Translations under genes and position numbers: made by a program
The notes under the pieces: generated by a model
What the model was told of the DNA's origin: nothing
Seen by the model: the letters and a program-made list of their open reading frames with translations, nothing else
The model's database searches: none
Shown here: positions 22,911-35,724 of the stretch, piece after piece
Position numbering within the stretch: position 1 is the stretch's first letter
Layout: the number at the start of each line of letters is the position of its first letter
Source: Saccopteryx bilineata
Taxonomy: Eukaryota > Chordata > Mammalia > Chiroptera > Emballonuridae
Reading direction: 5' to 3'
Length of the DNA stretch: 64,000 nt
Assembly (NCBI RefSeq): GCF_036850765.1
Contig: NC_089496.1
Location: forward strand, 45,684,113-45,748,112

Positions 22911-23699
22911 GTTAAACCAGAAAGGAAATAGATGACTGATCCTGCTCCCAAAGTGGCACTGAAAAGAAATCTCTCCTTTCGGAGACTCTGCTGTCTTGTA
23001 TCTGTGGTTTACAGAACTCTCCTGATGCCTTCAGACGCCTCTCTCCTTCCTGCTTTGCATCTCGGGGTTTGGGCAGAGTGCTTCTTTTTCTTCTTCATCA
23101 CTTGGTTGATTTTAAACCAGAAGAGTTCTCCGTCCTGTCTTCACTCTGTCTGTGTGGCAGCATTACAAGGGACTGTAAGAATATGACTTCGAAAGCGTCA
23201 CTTATTAGTACAGTGGGGTTTTCTCCTGATGGCTGCAATTTACATGCCAGGGGCCCTCTAAGCCCTCCAGCATTTTCTTGATGCTATGAAGAAAAAAAAA
23301 AAAAATCAAACAGTTTCTTAGAGTCTGGAATGCTTTCCCTGGCAATTGACAACAGAGTTCAAGTCAAGTTTATGATTTGTACTCAGACTTCCCTTATGCA
23401 CTTTTAACTCTTTGAAAGAAGAGTTGAATATGATATAACATGCATTACGTACCTCCTGCTGTATTTGTTTTATTGTTGCACTTAGTTTCTCGTCTGTCAC
23501 CTTAATACACAGGCTGATAATTTTTTTTTCAGTTAACTTATTCGTAGAATAAAACAATCATATTTGTGTGATCACACGGTTTTGTTTTATTTCAAATTTA
23601 GTATATCTAATTTTATCAAAAATATTTTTTTCATATGTTGGCGTCTTCTTCAGACTTCTTATTGATTTCAGTAAGTACAGTTTATGTGTGTTCTAAAAA
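22911..23699. other. Unique sequence, no gene seen
   Basis: Short frames at about 22,932-23,281 have no homology or splice context that I recognise. Confidence 0.4.
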
Positions 23700-23838
23700 A
23701 TTTGTCATTGTTCTCATGTGTAAGAAGAGTAATCATATCTCTCTCAAAGGGTGACATGAGGATTATATGACCTCGTTTGAGTAGCCTAGCACAGTGCCTG
23801 ACACAGAACACTCAACAGATGGTTTTCCTCCATCTCCC
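23700..23838 (+). repeat. MIR SINE 3' part
   Basis: 'gtgacatgaggattatatg' followed by 'gcacagtgcctgacacag' and 'cactcaacagatgg' is the MIR 3' half. Confidence 0.7.
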
Positions 23839-24154
23839 TCTTCTTTCCCTGCTATTGATTGGGTTTAATTTGTCACTACTAACAGGCCATTACATACCAT
23901 TGAATAAATCTTTTGGAAAAGAATTATGTGAGTAAATAAAAGTTGTATTTAAAATATTTTCCTGCTCTTCAATATAAATATAACACAAAAGAAATGAAAT
24001 GAGATCAACTGGCTATAAAGACCGGCTCAGTGGGTAATCTGTGCCGCCATGGTAGAAGGTCTGCTGGTATAGAGTTTCCTCCAATTCTCATGGGCAATAG
24101 GCCCGTGGCCCTCCGTGCCCACTTTGGTGGCAGCTACCTATAAGACACTCAATT

Positions 24155-24482
24155 TTTTTTTTTTTTTTTTACAGAGGCAGAGATAGATAGGGACAGACAG
24201 ACAGGATTGGAGAGAGATGAGAAGCATTAATCATCAGTTTCTCGTTGCACATTGCGACTTCTTAGTTGTTCATTGATTGCTTTCTCACATGTGCCTTGAC
24301 CGTGGGCCTTCAGCAGATCGGGTAACCCCCTGCTGGAGCCAGCGACCTTGGGTCCAAGCTGGTGAGCTCTTTGCTCAAGCCAGATGAGCCCGCGCTCAAG
24401 CTGGCAACCTCGGGGTCTCAAACCTGGGTCCGTCCGCATCCCAATCCGACGCTCTATCCACTGCGCCACCACCTTGTCAGGC
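24155..24482 (-). mobile_element. Bat tRNA-derived SINE (300-345-bp type), copy 2
   Basis: Minus-strand head 'gcctgacaaggtggtggcgc' with a B box in 'ggtttgagacccc'. Target duplication AAGACACTCAATT lies at 24142-24154 and 24483-24495, perfect. The poly(T) tail on the plus strand begins in the TSD. Confidence 0.88.
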
Positions 24483-24495
24483 AAGACACTCAATT

Positions 24496-25897
24496 CTTGT
24501 GATATATTTCCATGGCCTCCGGAAGTCATTGGATGTGGTTCTTACCATTGAGTTTCAGAACAACAAGTCAACCTTCTATCTCTACTTCCTGGTTTCCACT
24601 TCTGTTTTTTCTGCCCTGGTGTTCTCTGCTCTTCATCTTCCCTGTTCTAAGGATAACTTTTATTTTCTGTGTTTTGGAGTCTACTTCTCAGTAGGCTTTG
24701 CATCCTAGCTAAGGTCCATCCAGGAGGCATCCTTTCTTTCCTAATGTGGCTGTGTTAAGAATGTCAAACATGTTCTCCCATTCTCTATCAGAGGGGCTAC
24801 GTGACGCTTCATGAGACCCTGGCCTCTGGGACTCCATGCTATGGCTCTCTCTTCCTTGATTCTTCTCAAGTGGAAGGTTCATTTTGTAAGCCACGGCCTT
24901 GCTTCCGGCAGCCCAGGATTGAATTGGAGGGACTCCATCTTGTGGATTATGCAATATTTCTCTTGTAGGGTTTTACTCTCAGGCCTTTCTAATTCCCTCT
25001 TGCTCTTGAGCAATGATAGATCAATATTTCCATTGCACATATACCTTTCATAGAATCTTAGGATTTCAGTATAGCACAATCTCATAATTTATCTAGTCAA
25101 ATCCTAATTTCAGGGATACGGGAAAGGAGGCTGGAAAGGCTGAAAAGGTTTCCTGGGTGAGGTTACACCTCAGCCCCAGAACTCAAACAGTGTCTGTCCT
25201 GTGACACGATTTCAGCTTCAGTGAATCGGGGCTTAAAGCTGCCTCTCTGTTTACTCGTTTGTCCTTTTAAGCACAGCAGTATTTCTCAGTCCACAAAGTA
25301 GCCATGCTTTTTAGCTGAGAAACATCAAATATTTCTGTTGGTTCTGACTCTCCTCTCAAAAATCTTGTTTCTTCTTCAGACTTTGCATCTCACAAAGAAA
25401 GCAACCAGCTGAAAGCTTTGGTTTTCAAACAGCTCTCCTGTCCCTTCTCTGCTCCACGTCCACCCATTTCCCACTCACTTCAGCTTCTCTTGGTTACTTT
25501 GTATTTTGATGATAGATCGTGTATTCTAGTCTCGTTACTGTTTCTACTAGATTTTAATTACCCACCCTCTGTTCTCTCCTAGTCTCACTGTGATGTAAAT
25601 TAAAACTGACTTCTGACTTCCCATCTGGTATGTAGAGAACTTGGAAGTCATCAGTCCGATCCTCAGGACTGAAACTCAACAACTATCTGATAGAAAACAA
25701 TTGCTCCAAATGATAACAGCCACAATGTTTTGGGTGATTCTAACTTATCAAAAAGAGAAAGGAAAGCATAGTTATAAGGAATGGCAGGGAAGGATTGGGA
25801 CTTCTCTCTTCTAAGGTAGATGGACTCCTGTGAAGTGGTATAATGTTGGAGTAAACTTGGAATAAAATGTAAATGTAAATTGCAAATTTTAGGGAAA
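24496..25897. other. Mostly unique sequence
   Basis: No coding exon supported. About 25,090-25,200 may be a reversed MIR ('ggaaaggaggctggaaaggc' and 'gaggttacacctcagcccc'). Region 24,500-25,080 could hold an unidentified old repeat. Confidence 0.35.
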
Positions 25898-25913
25898 CCA
25901 CTAAATCTTTTTT

Positions 25914-26298
25914 TTTTTTTGTATTTTTCTGAAGCTGGAAATGGGGAGAGACGGTCAGACAGACTCCCGCATGCGCCCGACCGGGATCCACCTGGCACGC
26001 CCACCAGGGGCGACGCTCTGCCCACCAGGGGGCGATGCTCTGCCCCTCCGGGGCGTCGCTCTGCCGCGACCAGAGCCACTCTAGCACCTGGGGCAGAGGC
26101 CAAGGAGCCATCCCCAGCGCCCAGGCCATCTTTGCTCCAATGGAGCCTTGGCTGCAGGAGGGGAAGAGAGAGACAGAGAGGAAGGAGGGGGGGTGGAGAA
26201 GCAAATGGGCGCTTCTCCTATGTGCCCTGGCCGGGAATTGAACCCAGGTCCCCCGCACGCCAGGCCAACGCTCTACCGCTGAGCCAACCGGCCAGGGC
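25914..26298 (-). mobile_element. GC-rich bat SINE (Rhin-like), copy 4
   Basis: Full-length copy with target duplication CCACTAAATCTTTTTT at 25898-25913 and 26299-26314, perfect. It has an intact CTCF-like core CCCACCAGGGGGCGATG at 26021-26037. It is among the youngest copies. Confidence 0.92.
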
Positions 26299-26399
26299 CC
26301 ACTAAATCTTTTTTGTAAAAAAAGTATAATTGATACTAAGAAAAAAGAGAAAATGAAATCATATAAAATGCTCAATTAAAAACAGAGAAGGTAGAAAAC

Positions 26400-26700
26400 T
26401 GTGGAAAAAAAAATAAACAAGGACCAAGGGCAAAAAGATGGTAGATATCACTCCAACTCATCAATAATCACTTTAAATGTGGATGGTCTAACTTCACTGA
26501 TTAGAAGAGAGAGATTGTTTGAGCAGATAAAATAAACAAGACCCAACTCTATGGTGTCTACAAGACACCACCTTAAATATGAAGAAACATACCGACTGAA
26601 GGCAAAGGGATGGAGAGGGAGAGACGGAGCTAGCTCTAACCAAAACGAAGCTGGAATAGCTATATTAATTTCAGAGGAATTAGTCCTTAAGACACGTAAT
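26400..26700 (+). mobile_element. L1 LINE ORF2 5' fragment (endonuclease region)
   Basis: A frame at 26,551-26,690 reads TYRLKAKGW then AGIAILISEE, matching the endonuclease part of L1 ORF2 (TYRLK-KGW, AGVAILIS). Upstream nucleotides 'atcactttaaatgtggatgg' match the ORF2 start region. A stop and small indels break the frame. Confidence 0.75.
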
Positions 26701-26736
26701 GCTGTCTTGTCAGGAGAGGCAGGTGTTCTTCAGAAA

Positions 26737-27112
26737 TGTAAGGTCGGTGGATAATGGGGGATGGTCATGTGGGAAACTCAGACCTGCGAACTTTGGCTAG
26801 GACCGCCCACAACCACGCGCGCCAAAAGAGGCTTCACAGGAACCGTTTGGAAAAAAGCGACCGTCTACCAGCCAGTGGGATTTCACCACGTCATGTTAGC
26901 TCGACTTCCCTAGAGGGACCCCTTTAAATATCTCCCATGCAGTTTAATCCGTGCAACTTCCCTGGCCTCCATCTCCTCCATCTTTCTTTCTTCAGGGCCA
27001 GGGAACCTTGCCGGGCGGGATGCGCTCTGTACTCAATAAAGCCGTTTACTATTCCACACTTTGTGGCTTCGAGCCCTCTTCCTTCCTTCTCGGCGGGGAA
27101 AAATACCTTACA
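26737..27112 (+). mobile_element. Solo LTR of a class-I-type endogenous retrovirus
   Basis: A 376-bp LTR that begins TGTAAGGT and ends ACCTTACA, a perfect 8-bp terminal inverted repeat. Five-bp flanks AGAAA (26732-26736) and AGAAG (27113-27117) form a target duplication with one mismatch. Inside are a TATA-like TTTAAATA (26923-26930) and an AATAAA signal (27035-27040) spaced as expected for U3-R-U5. No internal viral sequence or second LTR is present, so it probably arose by LTR-LTR recombination. The family is unnamed here. Confidence 0.85.
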
Positions 27113-27117
27113 AGAAG

Positions 27118-30100
27118 GGTTTGCTTTTTCCTCACATAATACATATTAAAATGGAGTCCTCCATCTTTTAATATGCAGCACAAACTTCACCCACCTTTGA
27201 GTATATGCCCATCGTATTTCAATGATTAGGCCATGCCTGTTGAGTGTTCAGGTCTGATTTGATTTCACAAAGGATAGAGCAGTGTTGCTCAAAACTTTGT
27301 CATAAAAAGAAACGTGTCTGCATATTCATCTTCTGACTTTGCATTTTTATTTATTTGTTTTTTTCTAGAGGAGGAATACAAGAATAATCACACTTTCCTG
27401 TTTCACTTTCGCACACCGGTTTGGTCTTACACCTTCTTTGAATTGTAGTAACTTTTACACACAGTATTTAGAAATGTTCATCAAAACGATCTTACTTCCT
27501 ACTTTGAAGTGATATGGCTTATGTCTCTTCTCTGAAGAAAGAAAAGGACTGTGGTGACTTCCCTGGGGGAGTTTAGGAGGAAACTATTTGGAGGTTTTAG
27601 GATGAAATTTACTCTGTACTTGAGAACACTGCCTACATTTTCCTTGGAAAAGAGCCGATATTAGGCCGTTCTCATGGAAGAAAACCATAAACTCTTTTAA
27701 ATGATGTCTACTGATCTCATCATAATCTTAGATTCCAAGATTTCAACTAGCTTGGGGTACTCCCCTACTCTCAAGGGGGAATGAACCCATTCTAAAGCAG
27801 GTCACAGCCATTTTCACTCGTGGTCAAGAGCTGTTTGTTTCCACACTGGCTGTCCAGGATGAACTTCCCTTTCATACTGTCTTCATTCCAGCAACATGAT
27901 TCAGAGAGAATGAAGATGAGCATTTGCTAGGAACAAAGTAAAGGAAGAAAGAGAGGCCCTACCTACTCACTGATCTTCTTGACGTTTCTGCTTTCAATTT
28001 TCCTTCATGCTATAGAGCCTTGGTGCGTGTCAGGACAGAGTTGGTGTTAACTCACGTTCCCCCTACTGTTTTTTTTTTTTTTTCTAATTGGCTCCGTTGG
28101 ATAGCAAATATCTGACTTGCACTATTCTCCAGGTTGCAACAGGTTGGTCTGCATTGTGTGTTACATGCAGTGGGATGTGCTCCAATTCCAGAGAACATCC
28201 TAAACAGGCCTTCATTTCAATAAAGGCACGAAACCCCTTTTTCCTTCTGGGGCCAAGAATCTCAAACCAAAGGAAGTATTCCATAAAGTGGTCTGTAAAG
28301 TAGGGCAAGGAGTGGCTTTCTCTTTTTCTTTTTTTCTGTAGCAACTCTGGCAGACTTCTCAGAAATCAGATTGGCAAGAGCAAAGGAGGGGGGTGGGCTG
28401 GACCTCTGGAATTTGGACTTGCTGAATGAATGCTTGCCATTTCCTTGCCACGCAGCACAGACCGACGCCAACTGCAGAAAATAAAGATCTAAGTCAGAAG
28501 AGCAGTGCAGGCGCAAGGCAATCATCAGCTCAATAAACTGGTTACTCCACAAATAACCTAGAAACAGCAGGATTGCCAAACCATCTCCAGCCCCTGAAAC
28601 ATTTGCAAATGAGCATGACGACTGAGATTTTTCTTTCTTTGTAGCCATACACTGTCACATATTAATGATGGATTATAGACACGGGCTTTTGGCAGCAGAC
28701 TGTAGCAAACATGATTCCACACTTATTTTTCTTTAATCAAAAGATACAAAGGCTTATAGATATATGGCACTGTGCCTGAGAATGAAAAATGTGGGATGAT
28801 GGGAATATACATGTATTTTATCTGTTTTTTGGATTTAAGGCTGATACGCTTTTATTGTCTAAGATACATTATCTTTTGTTTTATTTTAGGTGGTATTTTT
28901 GTACCTGTTGGGAATGTTTATAATAAAATATAAACCTAGCTGGTATAGCATATGTATCTAATTTACAATATATACTAATCTATATCAGTGTCATTTAAAA
29001 ATGGCAAATTAAACGTATTTTTTCATAAACTAGTAATATAATCTCTTGATGTCATCAGTATAAAAGTAACATGTTATTTCTACAGTCATGATGTCAGGAA
29101 GATATTATTTAAGAATTTAATGGGATCAGAGGCTTAGTGCACAGGAAATATATTTTTTTTTCTGTGTTTCCTGTGTCTGTTTTACTTAGTTTAATCATTT
29201 TAATTGCAATTTCTTTTTCTTTTTAAAAGACGACCATAAGTCTTGGATGCTATTATTTCTCCTTCTTTCTGGCAAGCGGAGGACTACCAGGTAACACTGT
29301 GAAGATGAAGCCAAGACTTCCACCCCTTTCTGCTTTGTCCCTGTCTCCTTCTTTACCTGCCTCTTTTGTCTCTTTTCCCCTTCCCCTCCCCCTCCTGTTC
29401 TGGACTATTGAGACCTTATTCATTTCACTGGGCCATGAATGTAAAAAAGAGGGAACAATCTGGGTCTCCTTTTATGAAGACGGATTACTTTATAATACAT
29501 TTTAAACGCCGCAAGCCGAAACAGACGTTTTCTTGAGGCGTTTTCTTGTTAAGGCAATGCCTTGAATGCAGGGTTAAATGATACGTGAAACCTGATTTCC
29601 CAAGAAGAATTTATTCTAAAACAGCAGTGTAATATGTTGAAAATTCAGAGAAAAAAAATCCAATATGTGGATTGGGGAGAAAAAAAAAACCCACTGCTTT
29701 GGTTTAGGGCCCATATGTGTGGATGTGTGGCATCCATCAGGGGCTAAACAGTGCCTGGTGGCTGATTTACAGAGTGGTATTCCTCTCTAAAAAGGCAACC
29801 ATTCTCCTTTTGACAACGGAATGAGTGATGGCAGCTGTATTCCAGAAGGATCTATTTGGGGAGGCAAAACTTGGGGTGGGTGGGACCAACATAAAGAGAT
29901 AAGGAGACGTAAGGATCCCATCTGTCTCTTGGGTTGGAACCGGTCTCTGGAGGATACAGCGTCCTTCCAGATGTGAGATATTGAGGATTTGCCCTGGGAA
30001 GTTCTATCCATGCCACAGCTGCCCCTTGGTCAGTTTATTTGGATTAGTGAATCTGGATACAAGTGATTATTTCTCTCTCTCTCTCTCTTTTTTTTAATTG

Positions 30101-30434
30101 GTTCATCACCTTAACACAGAACCCTGGCCTTCATGTTTAGCAATGAGAACTACCACAGGCAAGCTCAGTGGTGGTGAGTGAGAAGTGCCAAGGCTTGACT
30201 TGTGCCCTGACGACCCCCCTTTGCCATGAAGCCCCCCGTTCTCTGGAAGTAGTAGTCTGTGGCTGCCACTCCTTGGCCACACAAGTCCCTACTCCCAAAC
30301 AGAAAACACCAAAACCTGAGGCTGTTCAAATGTGCAATGAAGGACCATGGTGGAGCCGTTCAAAGCAGTAGACCCTGGTATTTAAGCCTTAGGACTTTAA
30401 CCTCAGGTTTCATTGAGTTCAAATCTCGGTTCCG
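27118..30434. other. Long unique stretch, no gene seen
   Basis: 3.3 kb with almost no recognisable repeats. A 128-codon minus-strand frame (28,262-28,648) has no homology I know, no start context and no splice signals. A CT repeat lies at about 30,072-30,090. MIR-like text may precede 30,430. Confidence 0.4.
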
Positions 30435-30615
30435 TGGGAGATGAAATGAGAAGTTACTGTTTAGTGCGTACAAAGTTTCCTTTTAGGAAGATGAAGAAGT
30501 TCTGGAAATGAATAGTGGTGATCATTACACAACAGTGTGGATGTATGTAATGTCACCAAATTGTACACTTAAAAATGGCCAAAAAGGTAAATTTATTGTG
30601 ACCACAATAAAAAAA
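30435..30615 (+). mobile_element. L1 LINE 3'UTR end
   Basis: 'agttctggaaatgaatagtg', 'cattacacaacagtgtgg', 'ccaaattgtacacttaaaaa' and 'tgtgaccacaataaaa' are the terminal 3'UTR of older mammalian L1, followed by an A-rich tail. Confidence 0.8.
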
Positions 30616-30639
30616 AAATGGAAAGAGACTCCCAGTCCT

Positions 30640-30800
30640 CATTCATCTTGGCCTGATAGGCAAGTTACTGCCCCTCTCTCTAATTCCGTTTCCTCATCTG
30701 TATAATGGAACAGGGTGATAGTAATGAAACTAGCTTCACAGGTTCACCCTAATTGAGTGAGATGCATGGGACAGACCTACAACGATTCATAATAATCAAG
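30640..30800 (+). repeat. MIR SINE relic
   Basis: 'aggcaagttactgcccctc' then 'ccgtttcctcatctgtataa' and 'gagtgagatgcatgg' follow the MIR order. Confidence 0.65.
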
Positions 30801-30984
30801 GTTCGCTGTTGTTACGATGATTTGTGAGTGTGAAGTCTGTTGTTAAAATTACTTGCATTTGTAAGATTTTCTGTAGAAAGCACCAATTTTAGTTTGCTTA
30901 TAAGAGACTTTCATTGGTTTGACATCTCATGTCTGACTTTAATTACTCTTAAAAGTTGCCCCATTGAAAAGCGTGTGGGGCAGG

Positions 30985-31545
30985 GGGCACTCTCACTCAT
31001 TGTAGGTTGGACAGTCAACTGGTGCTACTGTTCTGGAGGACTATCAAGCAGTCTGTAGCAATGCCTTAAAACATGCATAGCCCGTGGCCCTGTGACCATT
31101 TCTATGAAAGGTTATCACATGTATATATATATATAATTTCATGAATAGGTGTCCAAAGTAGCACTGATTATAACAGCAACAAATCGGAAACTACATGAAC
31201 ATCCATTCAGAGTGGATTGATGAACCATATTCAAACAATGGAATCTTATATAACCATGAAAAAGGATGATGCCATATTATTGTATTCCCCTGGACAGATG
31301 TCCTTAGTAAATCTTAAAGTGGGAAAAGACAGTTTGAGAACAAAATATGTAGTTCAATCACATTCATGCAATTCATGTTAATATAATTTCTGGAAGGATA
31401 TTCATCAAATGCAATAGGGGTTATCTCCAGATGGGATTATAGGGAGAAATTTACTTTCTATTTTAAGCACTTCAGTTTTATTTGAGGTTTTTACAGGCAT
31501 GTATAACTTTTACAATCTGTAGAAACAATAAAAAATATTTCCGTT
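30985..31545 (+). mobile_element. Old L1/HAL1-type 3' region
   Basis: In order: 'gggcactctcactcattg', 'cagtcaactggtgctactg', 'gtagcactgattataacagc', 'gaaggatattcatcaaatgc' and 'gttatctccagatggg'. This is the usual ORF2-end to 3'UTR order of ancient L1M/HAL1. It has no coding capacity left. Confidence 0.7.
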
Positions 31546-31639
31546 AAAAAAATGAAAGGGTGGCCATAAGGGGCCTCCCTGGCTAAGGGAGGAAGACAGG
31601 CTGGTATTTCTTGAGGTATCATCCTAACTTAAAACTTTT

Positions 31640-32052
31640 TTTTTTTTTTTTTTTTTTTTTGTTGTTGTTGTTTGTATTTTTCTGAAGCTGGAAATGGGGA
31701 GAGACAGTCAGACAGACTCCCGCATGCGCCCGACCGGGATCCACCCAGCACGCCTACCAGGGGCGACGCTCTGCCCACCAGGGGGTGATGCTCTGCCCCT
31801 CCGGGGCGTCGTTCTGCCACAACCAGAGCCACTCTAGCGCCTGGGGCAGAGGCCAAGGAGCCATCCCCAGCGCCCGGGCCATCTTTGCTCCAATGGAGCC
31901 TTGGCTGCGGGAGGGGAAGAGAGAGACAGAGAGGAAGGAGGGGGTGGTGGAGAAGCAAATGGGCGCTTCTCCTATGTGCCCTGGCCGGGAATTGAACCCG
32001 GGTCCCCCGCACGCCAGGCCAACGCTCTACCGCTGAGCCAACTGGCCAGGGC
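31640..32052 (-). mobile_element. GC-rich bat SINE (Rhin-like), copy 5
   Basis: Target duplication AAAACTTTT at 31631-31639 and 32053-32061. The A tail (T on the plus strand) contains a GTT repeat near 31,661. Its CTCF-like core has lost the CpG (CACCAGGGGGTGATG, 31775-31789). Confidence 0.9.
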
Positions 32053-32099
32053 AAAACTTTTCATTTTTATGTAGCATCCCCGGATCTGAGTCCATAAAG

Positions 32100-32228
32100 G
32101 GAAAACGGATGAGCAATTATTATTTTTTCTTTTCTTTTTTTTTCTTCTTTTCCTTTTCTTCCTTCCTTCCTTCCTTCCTTCCTTCCTTCCTTCCTTCCTT
32201 CCTTCCTTCCTTCCTTCCTTTCTTTTTT
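32100..32228 (+). repeat. Pyrimidine tract with (TTCC)n microsatellite
   Basis: About 15 uninterrupted TTCC units (about 32,158-32,219) preceded by an irregular T-rich tract. The complementary strand gives a false E/K/R-rich frame. Confidence 0.92.
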
Positions 32229-32779
32229 CCCACTGAGCAATTATTTTAATGAAAGAAATAAATAGGGTTCCAGCAATCTTAATTATCTTCTTCTGGCAAA
32301 TTCGGTCAGTGTTTTGAGTGTCTCCCGGCCTCCACACCCACAGCCTCTGCCTTCTCTGCCGTCTGTGATATGTCTTCTCAGTGGGGCTGAGGTCAAGGTC
32401 ATGTTCCGCAGCCCACTCTCTAATAAGTGCTCAGGGCAAGTGCACCTCTCTCAACCACAGTTCCCCCAACACAAACAGGGCTACGATATGCCTGGATTAC
32501 CTGTGATGGCCTGGAGTTTGCTATGCAAGATGTTCTGTTCTTCATCAGAGACATCTACGCTTCCCTATGAAGGGGCACAACTTCCAACAAAATGATTGCT
32601 ACGAGGCACAGCAGTGTTCAGCCTCTGCATACATACACACACACACACACACATGTTGGTGACACACACACATGTGTTGGTGGGTTACACAACAAAAAAA
32701 AGTAATGTTATACAGGAGGCAAAAGAAAAGATGGAGTGTCTTGAAATAAAGGCTGCAGCAAGATATGAGGGACAACAGG
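32229..32779. other. Unique sequence with a short (CA)n
   Basis: No exon recognised. A (CA)n run lies at about 32,634-32,653 with a second short one near 32,664-32,671. Confidence 0.45.
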
Positions 32780-32985
32780 GTCAGATTCTAGAGTCAAATT
32801 AGGTTCAAAACCCAGCTGCCTTACTTACTAGCTGTCTGACCTTGGTCAAAATACTTCACCTCTCTGAACTTCAATACTCCCATCAATAAAACAGGAGTAT
32901 TAACATCTTTCACCCGGAGTTGTCAGGATTAAATGAGAAATAGATACACAGTGCATTTGAACCAGGGTGGGTGCTCACAAATCAT
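32780..32985 (+). repeat. MIR SINE, nearly complete
   Basis: 'gattctagagtcaaattagg', 'tgtctgaccttggtcaaaat', 'acttcacctctctgaacttc', 'gttgtcaggattaaatgag' and 'gggtgggtgctcacaa' cover the full MIR from head to tail. Confidence 0.8.
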
Positions 32986-34395
32986 ATAGTCTTCTTTCCT
33001 TCCCCTCAGACTTGGGCACAGCATGAAATAGCCACAGCAGTCCTGCAAATAGATGCTCTTTCTAGACGGCACAGTGTCCCTGCGCACTGTTTGTATTGCG
33101 TTCTCTCTAAGTGTCAGTCAGGTAAGGGCACTGTTAGGAGAGCTACAGGCAGAATGTTTGAACCAGGGGTGGGGGAGGTGACGGGGTGGGAAAGCTTCAT
33201 ATTTTCTGGCTCCCTCAGTAGGTAATTCTTCTGATTCAAATGAGATTGGGAGGATCTTTTTAGGTTTTAAATAGTCTGTATTGTGTAAGAATGAGGAGGA
33301 ATCTCCGATCAATTAGGTTTAAAAGCTACTGAAATTCTCAAGAATCATTTAAATAAGGTACTTCTAAATGCCCCTAAAGAGATGAGAATAACCTCCCACG
33401 TCAGCAGTACATGAGTTAAACATGTGGTTAACGATGATATAAAAAGAGGTGGTATGTGAAATACCAGTTCATGCAAGGCCACGCTCAATATTAATTTATG
33501 TGATATCAATAATGTTTTAGTCTAAATGAACTTTCCCTATATATATAAGACAATCCTAATTATTGTAAAACCGTTACTTTCCACTTACCATTGATCTTGA
33601 GGAAATGACTAAAATTTTTGGAGTGCGCTGACACAGCGCTATTATTCTGGGTCATTATTCAGAGCAGGTGTCAATCTCTTTCATTGAATACCAAGGCAGG
33701 AAAAAGAAAACGAGTAGGTTTTTTTTTGTTTTGTTTAATCAAGTCTCTCTCTTTCTCTCTCTCTCTCAAAAAAAAGAGAGAATGCATTAAGATAGGTATA
33801 ACTTTTCTAGGGATGTTAACACTTGAATATCCTTTGGGATAGGTGAAGCTTTTGATTTTCAGTCAAATTTAAGAGAAAAACATTATATTCTATAAGGTGG
33901 TGGATATAATAATTCCCTCTTGGGAATTATTGGCCTCTTGGGAGTAGGTCAAGCCATCAGCAACCGATGGCTTTCCAGATGAGGTCTTCCAAGCTTGAGT
34001 CCAGTGAAAAGGCTGTCCCATGTTAAACATGTTAGAATGAAGCCTCCACCCCTCCTCCACTCCAGTGCGAGAGCATGGCATTTTCAAGCTGTACACCTTA
34101 GAATTTTTAGATGTGATTCTAGAAAATCTGACCCACACACGAGTTAATAATTACACAATAGTTGGTGTAAAAATGCATTTGTATGTCAAGTCTAGAAGGG
34201 GAAATTGTGAAAGTTTCGACCTGAACATCAGCTTGTACAAAATGGCTGTATTGCCCACAAATCCGGGACCGATTCTGCCTGCCTGCCTTCTCCTTCAAAT
34301 ACAAATTACTTATGGCAAGGCCCTTAGTTTGAGGACCAGTTGGATTGACTCCTCCATTTGAATCCATGGAACTTCAGCATTATAGCTTACACGCA
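32986..34395. other. Unique sequence, no gene seen
   Basis: No coding exon or clear repeat. A CT microsatellite lies at about 33,744-33,768. Confidence 0.4.
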
Positions 34396-34690
34396 ATTTT
34401 ATGTAATGAACATTTACCGAGCACATTCTAAATGCCACGCATACTGCTAAGCACTTGACATGGATTATTTTTATTAAATTCTCCCCCAAACCTTGTAAGG
34501 CATAACAGGATCTAACATTTTTTTTCCAGTAATTATTATATGCCAGGCATTGTCTTCAGCACTGTACATGCGTTAACTCATTGAATCCTTGTAATATCCT
34601 AGGTGGTAGATGCTAATATCTCCATTCTACAGACGAGGAACTGAAGGTCAGAGAGGTCATCCACCTAGCCAGCAACGCAGCTTAGACTGT
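34396..34690 (-). repeat. Two adjacent MIR relics, antisense
   Basis: 'gaacatttaccgagcacatt' (34,408-34,427) and 'ttattatatgccaggcattg' (34,533-34,552) are two successive reversed MIR 3' ends. The second continues to 'ccattctacagacgaggaac' and 'gtcagagaggtcatcc'. Confidence 0.7.
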
Positions 34691-35724
34691 TAGAGCTCCT
34701 CCTAGCTTGCCTTGACCATCATCATGGTGAATGTGGGTCTGGGGGCATGGGGGACCACATCGATCATTTGTCTGTAGTTGGGCTGGCTGCGTAATTTTGG
34801 GACCCAGGGCAAACTGAAAATACAGAGCCCCATGTTCAAGAGACAGGGTGAACGTGCCACTAAAGCTATTAAATAGAAAGTCTTTTCCTCTCTTCCGTAG
34901 TCAATCTGTTGACTTGTCATGGTGCTTTTAATTTGTCATTTAATGTCATCCCAAGTAACAAAAAATTAAAATATTAATTATTGGCATTCATTTTACCATC
35001 CACCTTGATGCTGTGCCGTGACAGTTTTAAATGTACATATAAGCTAACTTGTATGTGGAATCACCGGTCATACAATTTGTATTTTGCGGCTGGCGTGTGC
35101 GTATGGATTTTGTTTCTGACTAGGGCAGTGGAAACACTGCACAAAATGAACTCGGCGGTCTCTGTTTCCCACATCGATGCACACACTTTCTGCCAGCACT
35201 GCCTCTGTTTACTCACGAGTAAGGAAAGACTGAAAGGTAAAGGAAGTAAGGGCCGCCCTATCTTTCCCTTTCCTTCTCTGTCACCATTTTCAGTGTACGC
35301 AGTGGGTTGCCCAACACAGGGTTGTAACACATGTAAGATAGGGCTCCCTGTAGGGGTCGCTTACATTTCTTAGGATGCCATTGGTTTCCTCCTGTGTTCT
35401 AAGAAAGTTTGGGTTTCAAAGGAAAGCATGGCCTCTTGGGGCTGTTAGCACCAGCCTCACCCCATCCCATTTGGATGCAAGGCTTACCTCCTACTGGTTC
35501 TGTGTCTCACTGGACTTTCACGCATCATGAGCTCACCAGACATTTGTGCTCTGGAGGCGTCATGGGTGCTATGTGCAAATGAGGTTGGAGGGAACAGTGG
35601 ACACGCTCATCGCAGGAATGTCCTCTTGCTCACACGCATGCTCCATTCCCATCAGACTTCTGGCAGGTGCTGGTACTGGCACCGTGAGCCTCTCCCACCC
35701 CTGCCATGCCCCAGGGGTGCCATC
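34691..35724. other. Unique sequence, no gene seen
   Basis: A 130-codon frame at 34,981-35,373 has no homology. 35,020-35,110 faintly resembles a reversed old L1 ('atgtggaatcaccggtcata'). Unassigned. Confidence 0.35.

Noticed and set aside
28262..28648. 128-codon minus-strand frame
   Set aside because: No similarity to a known family, ends in lysine-rich low complexity, and no splice sites fit.
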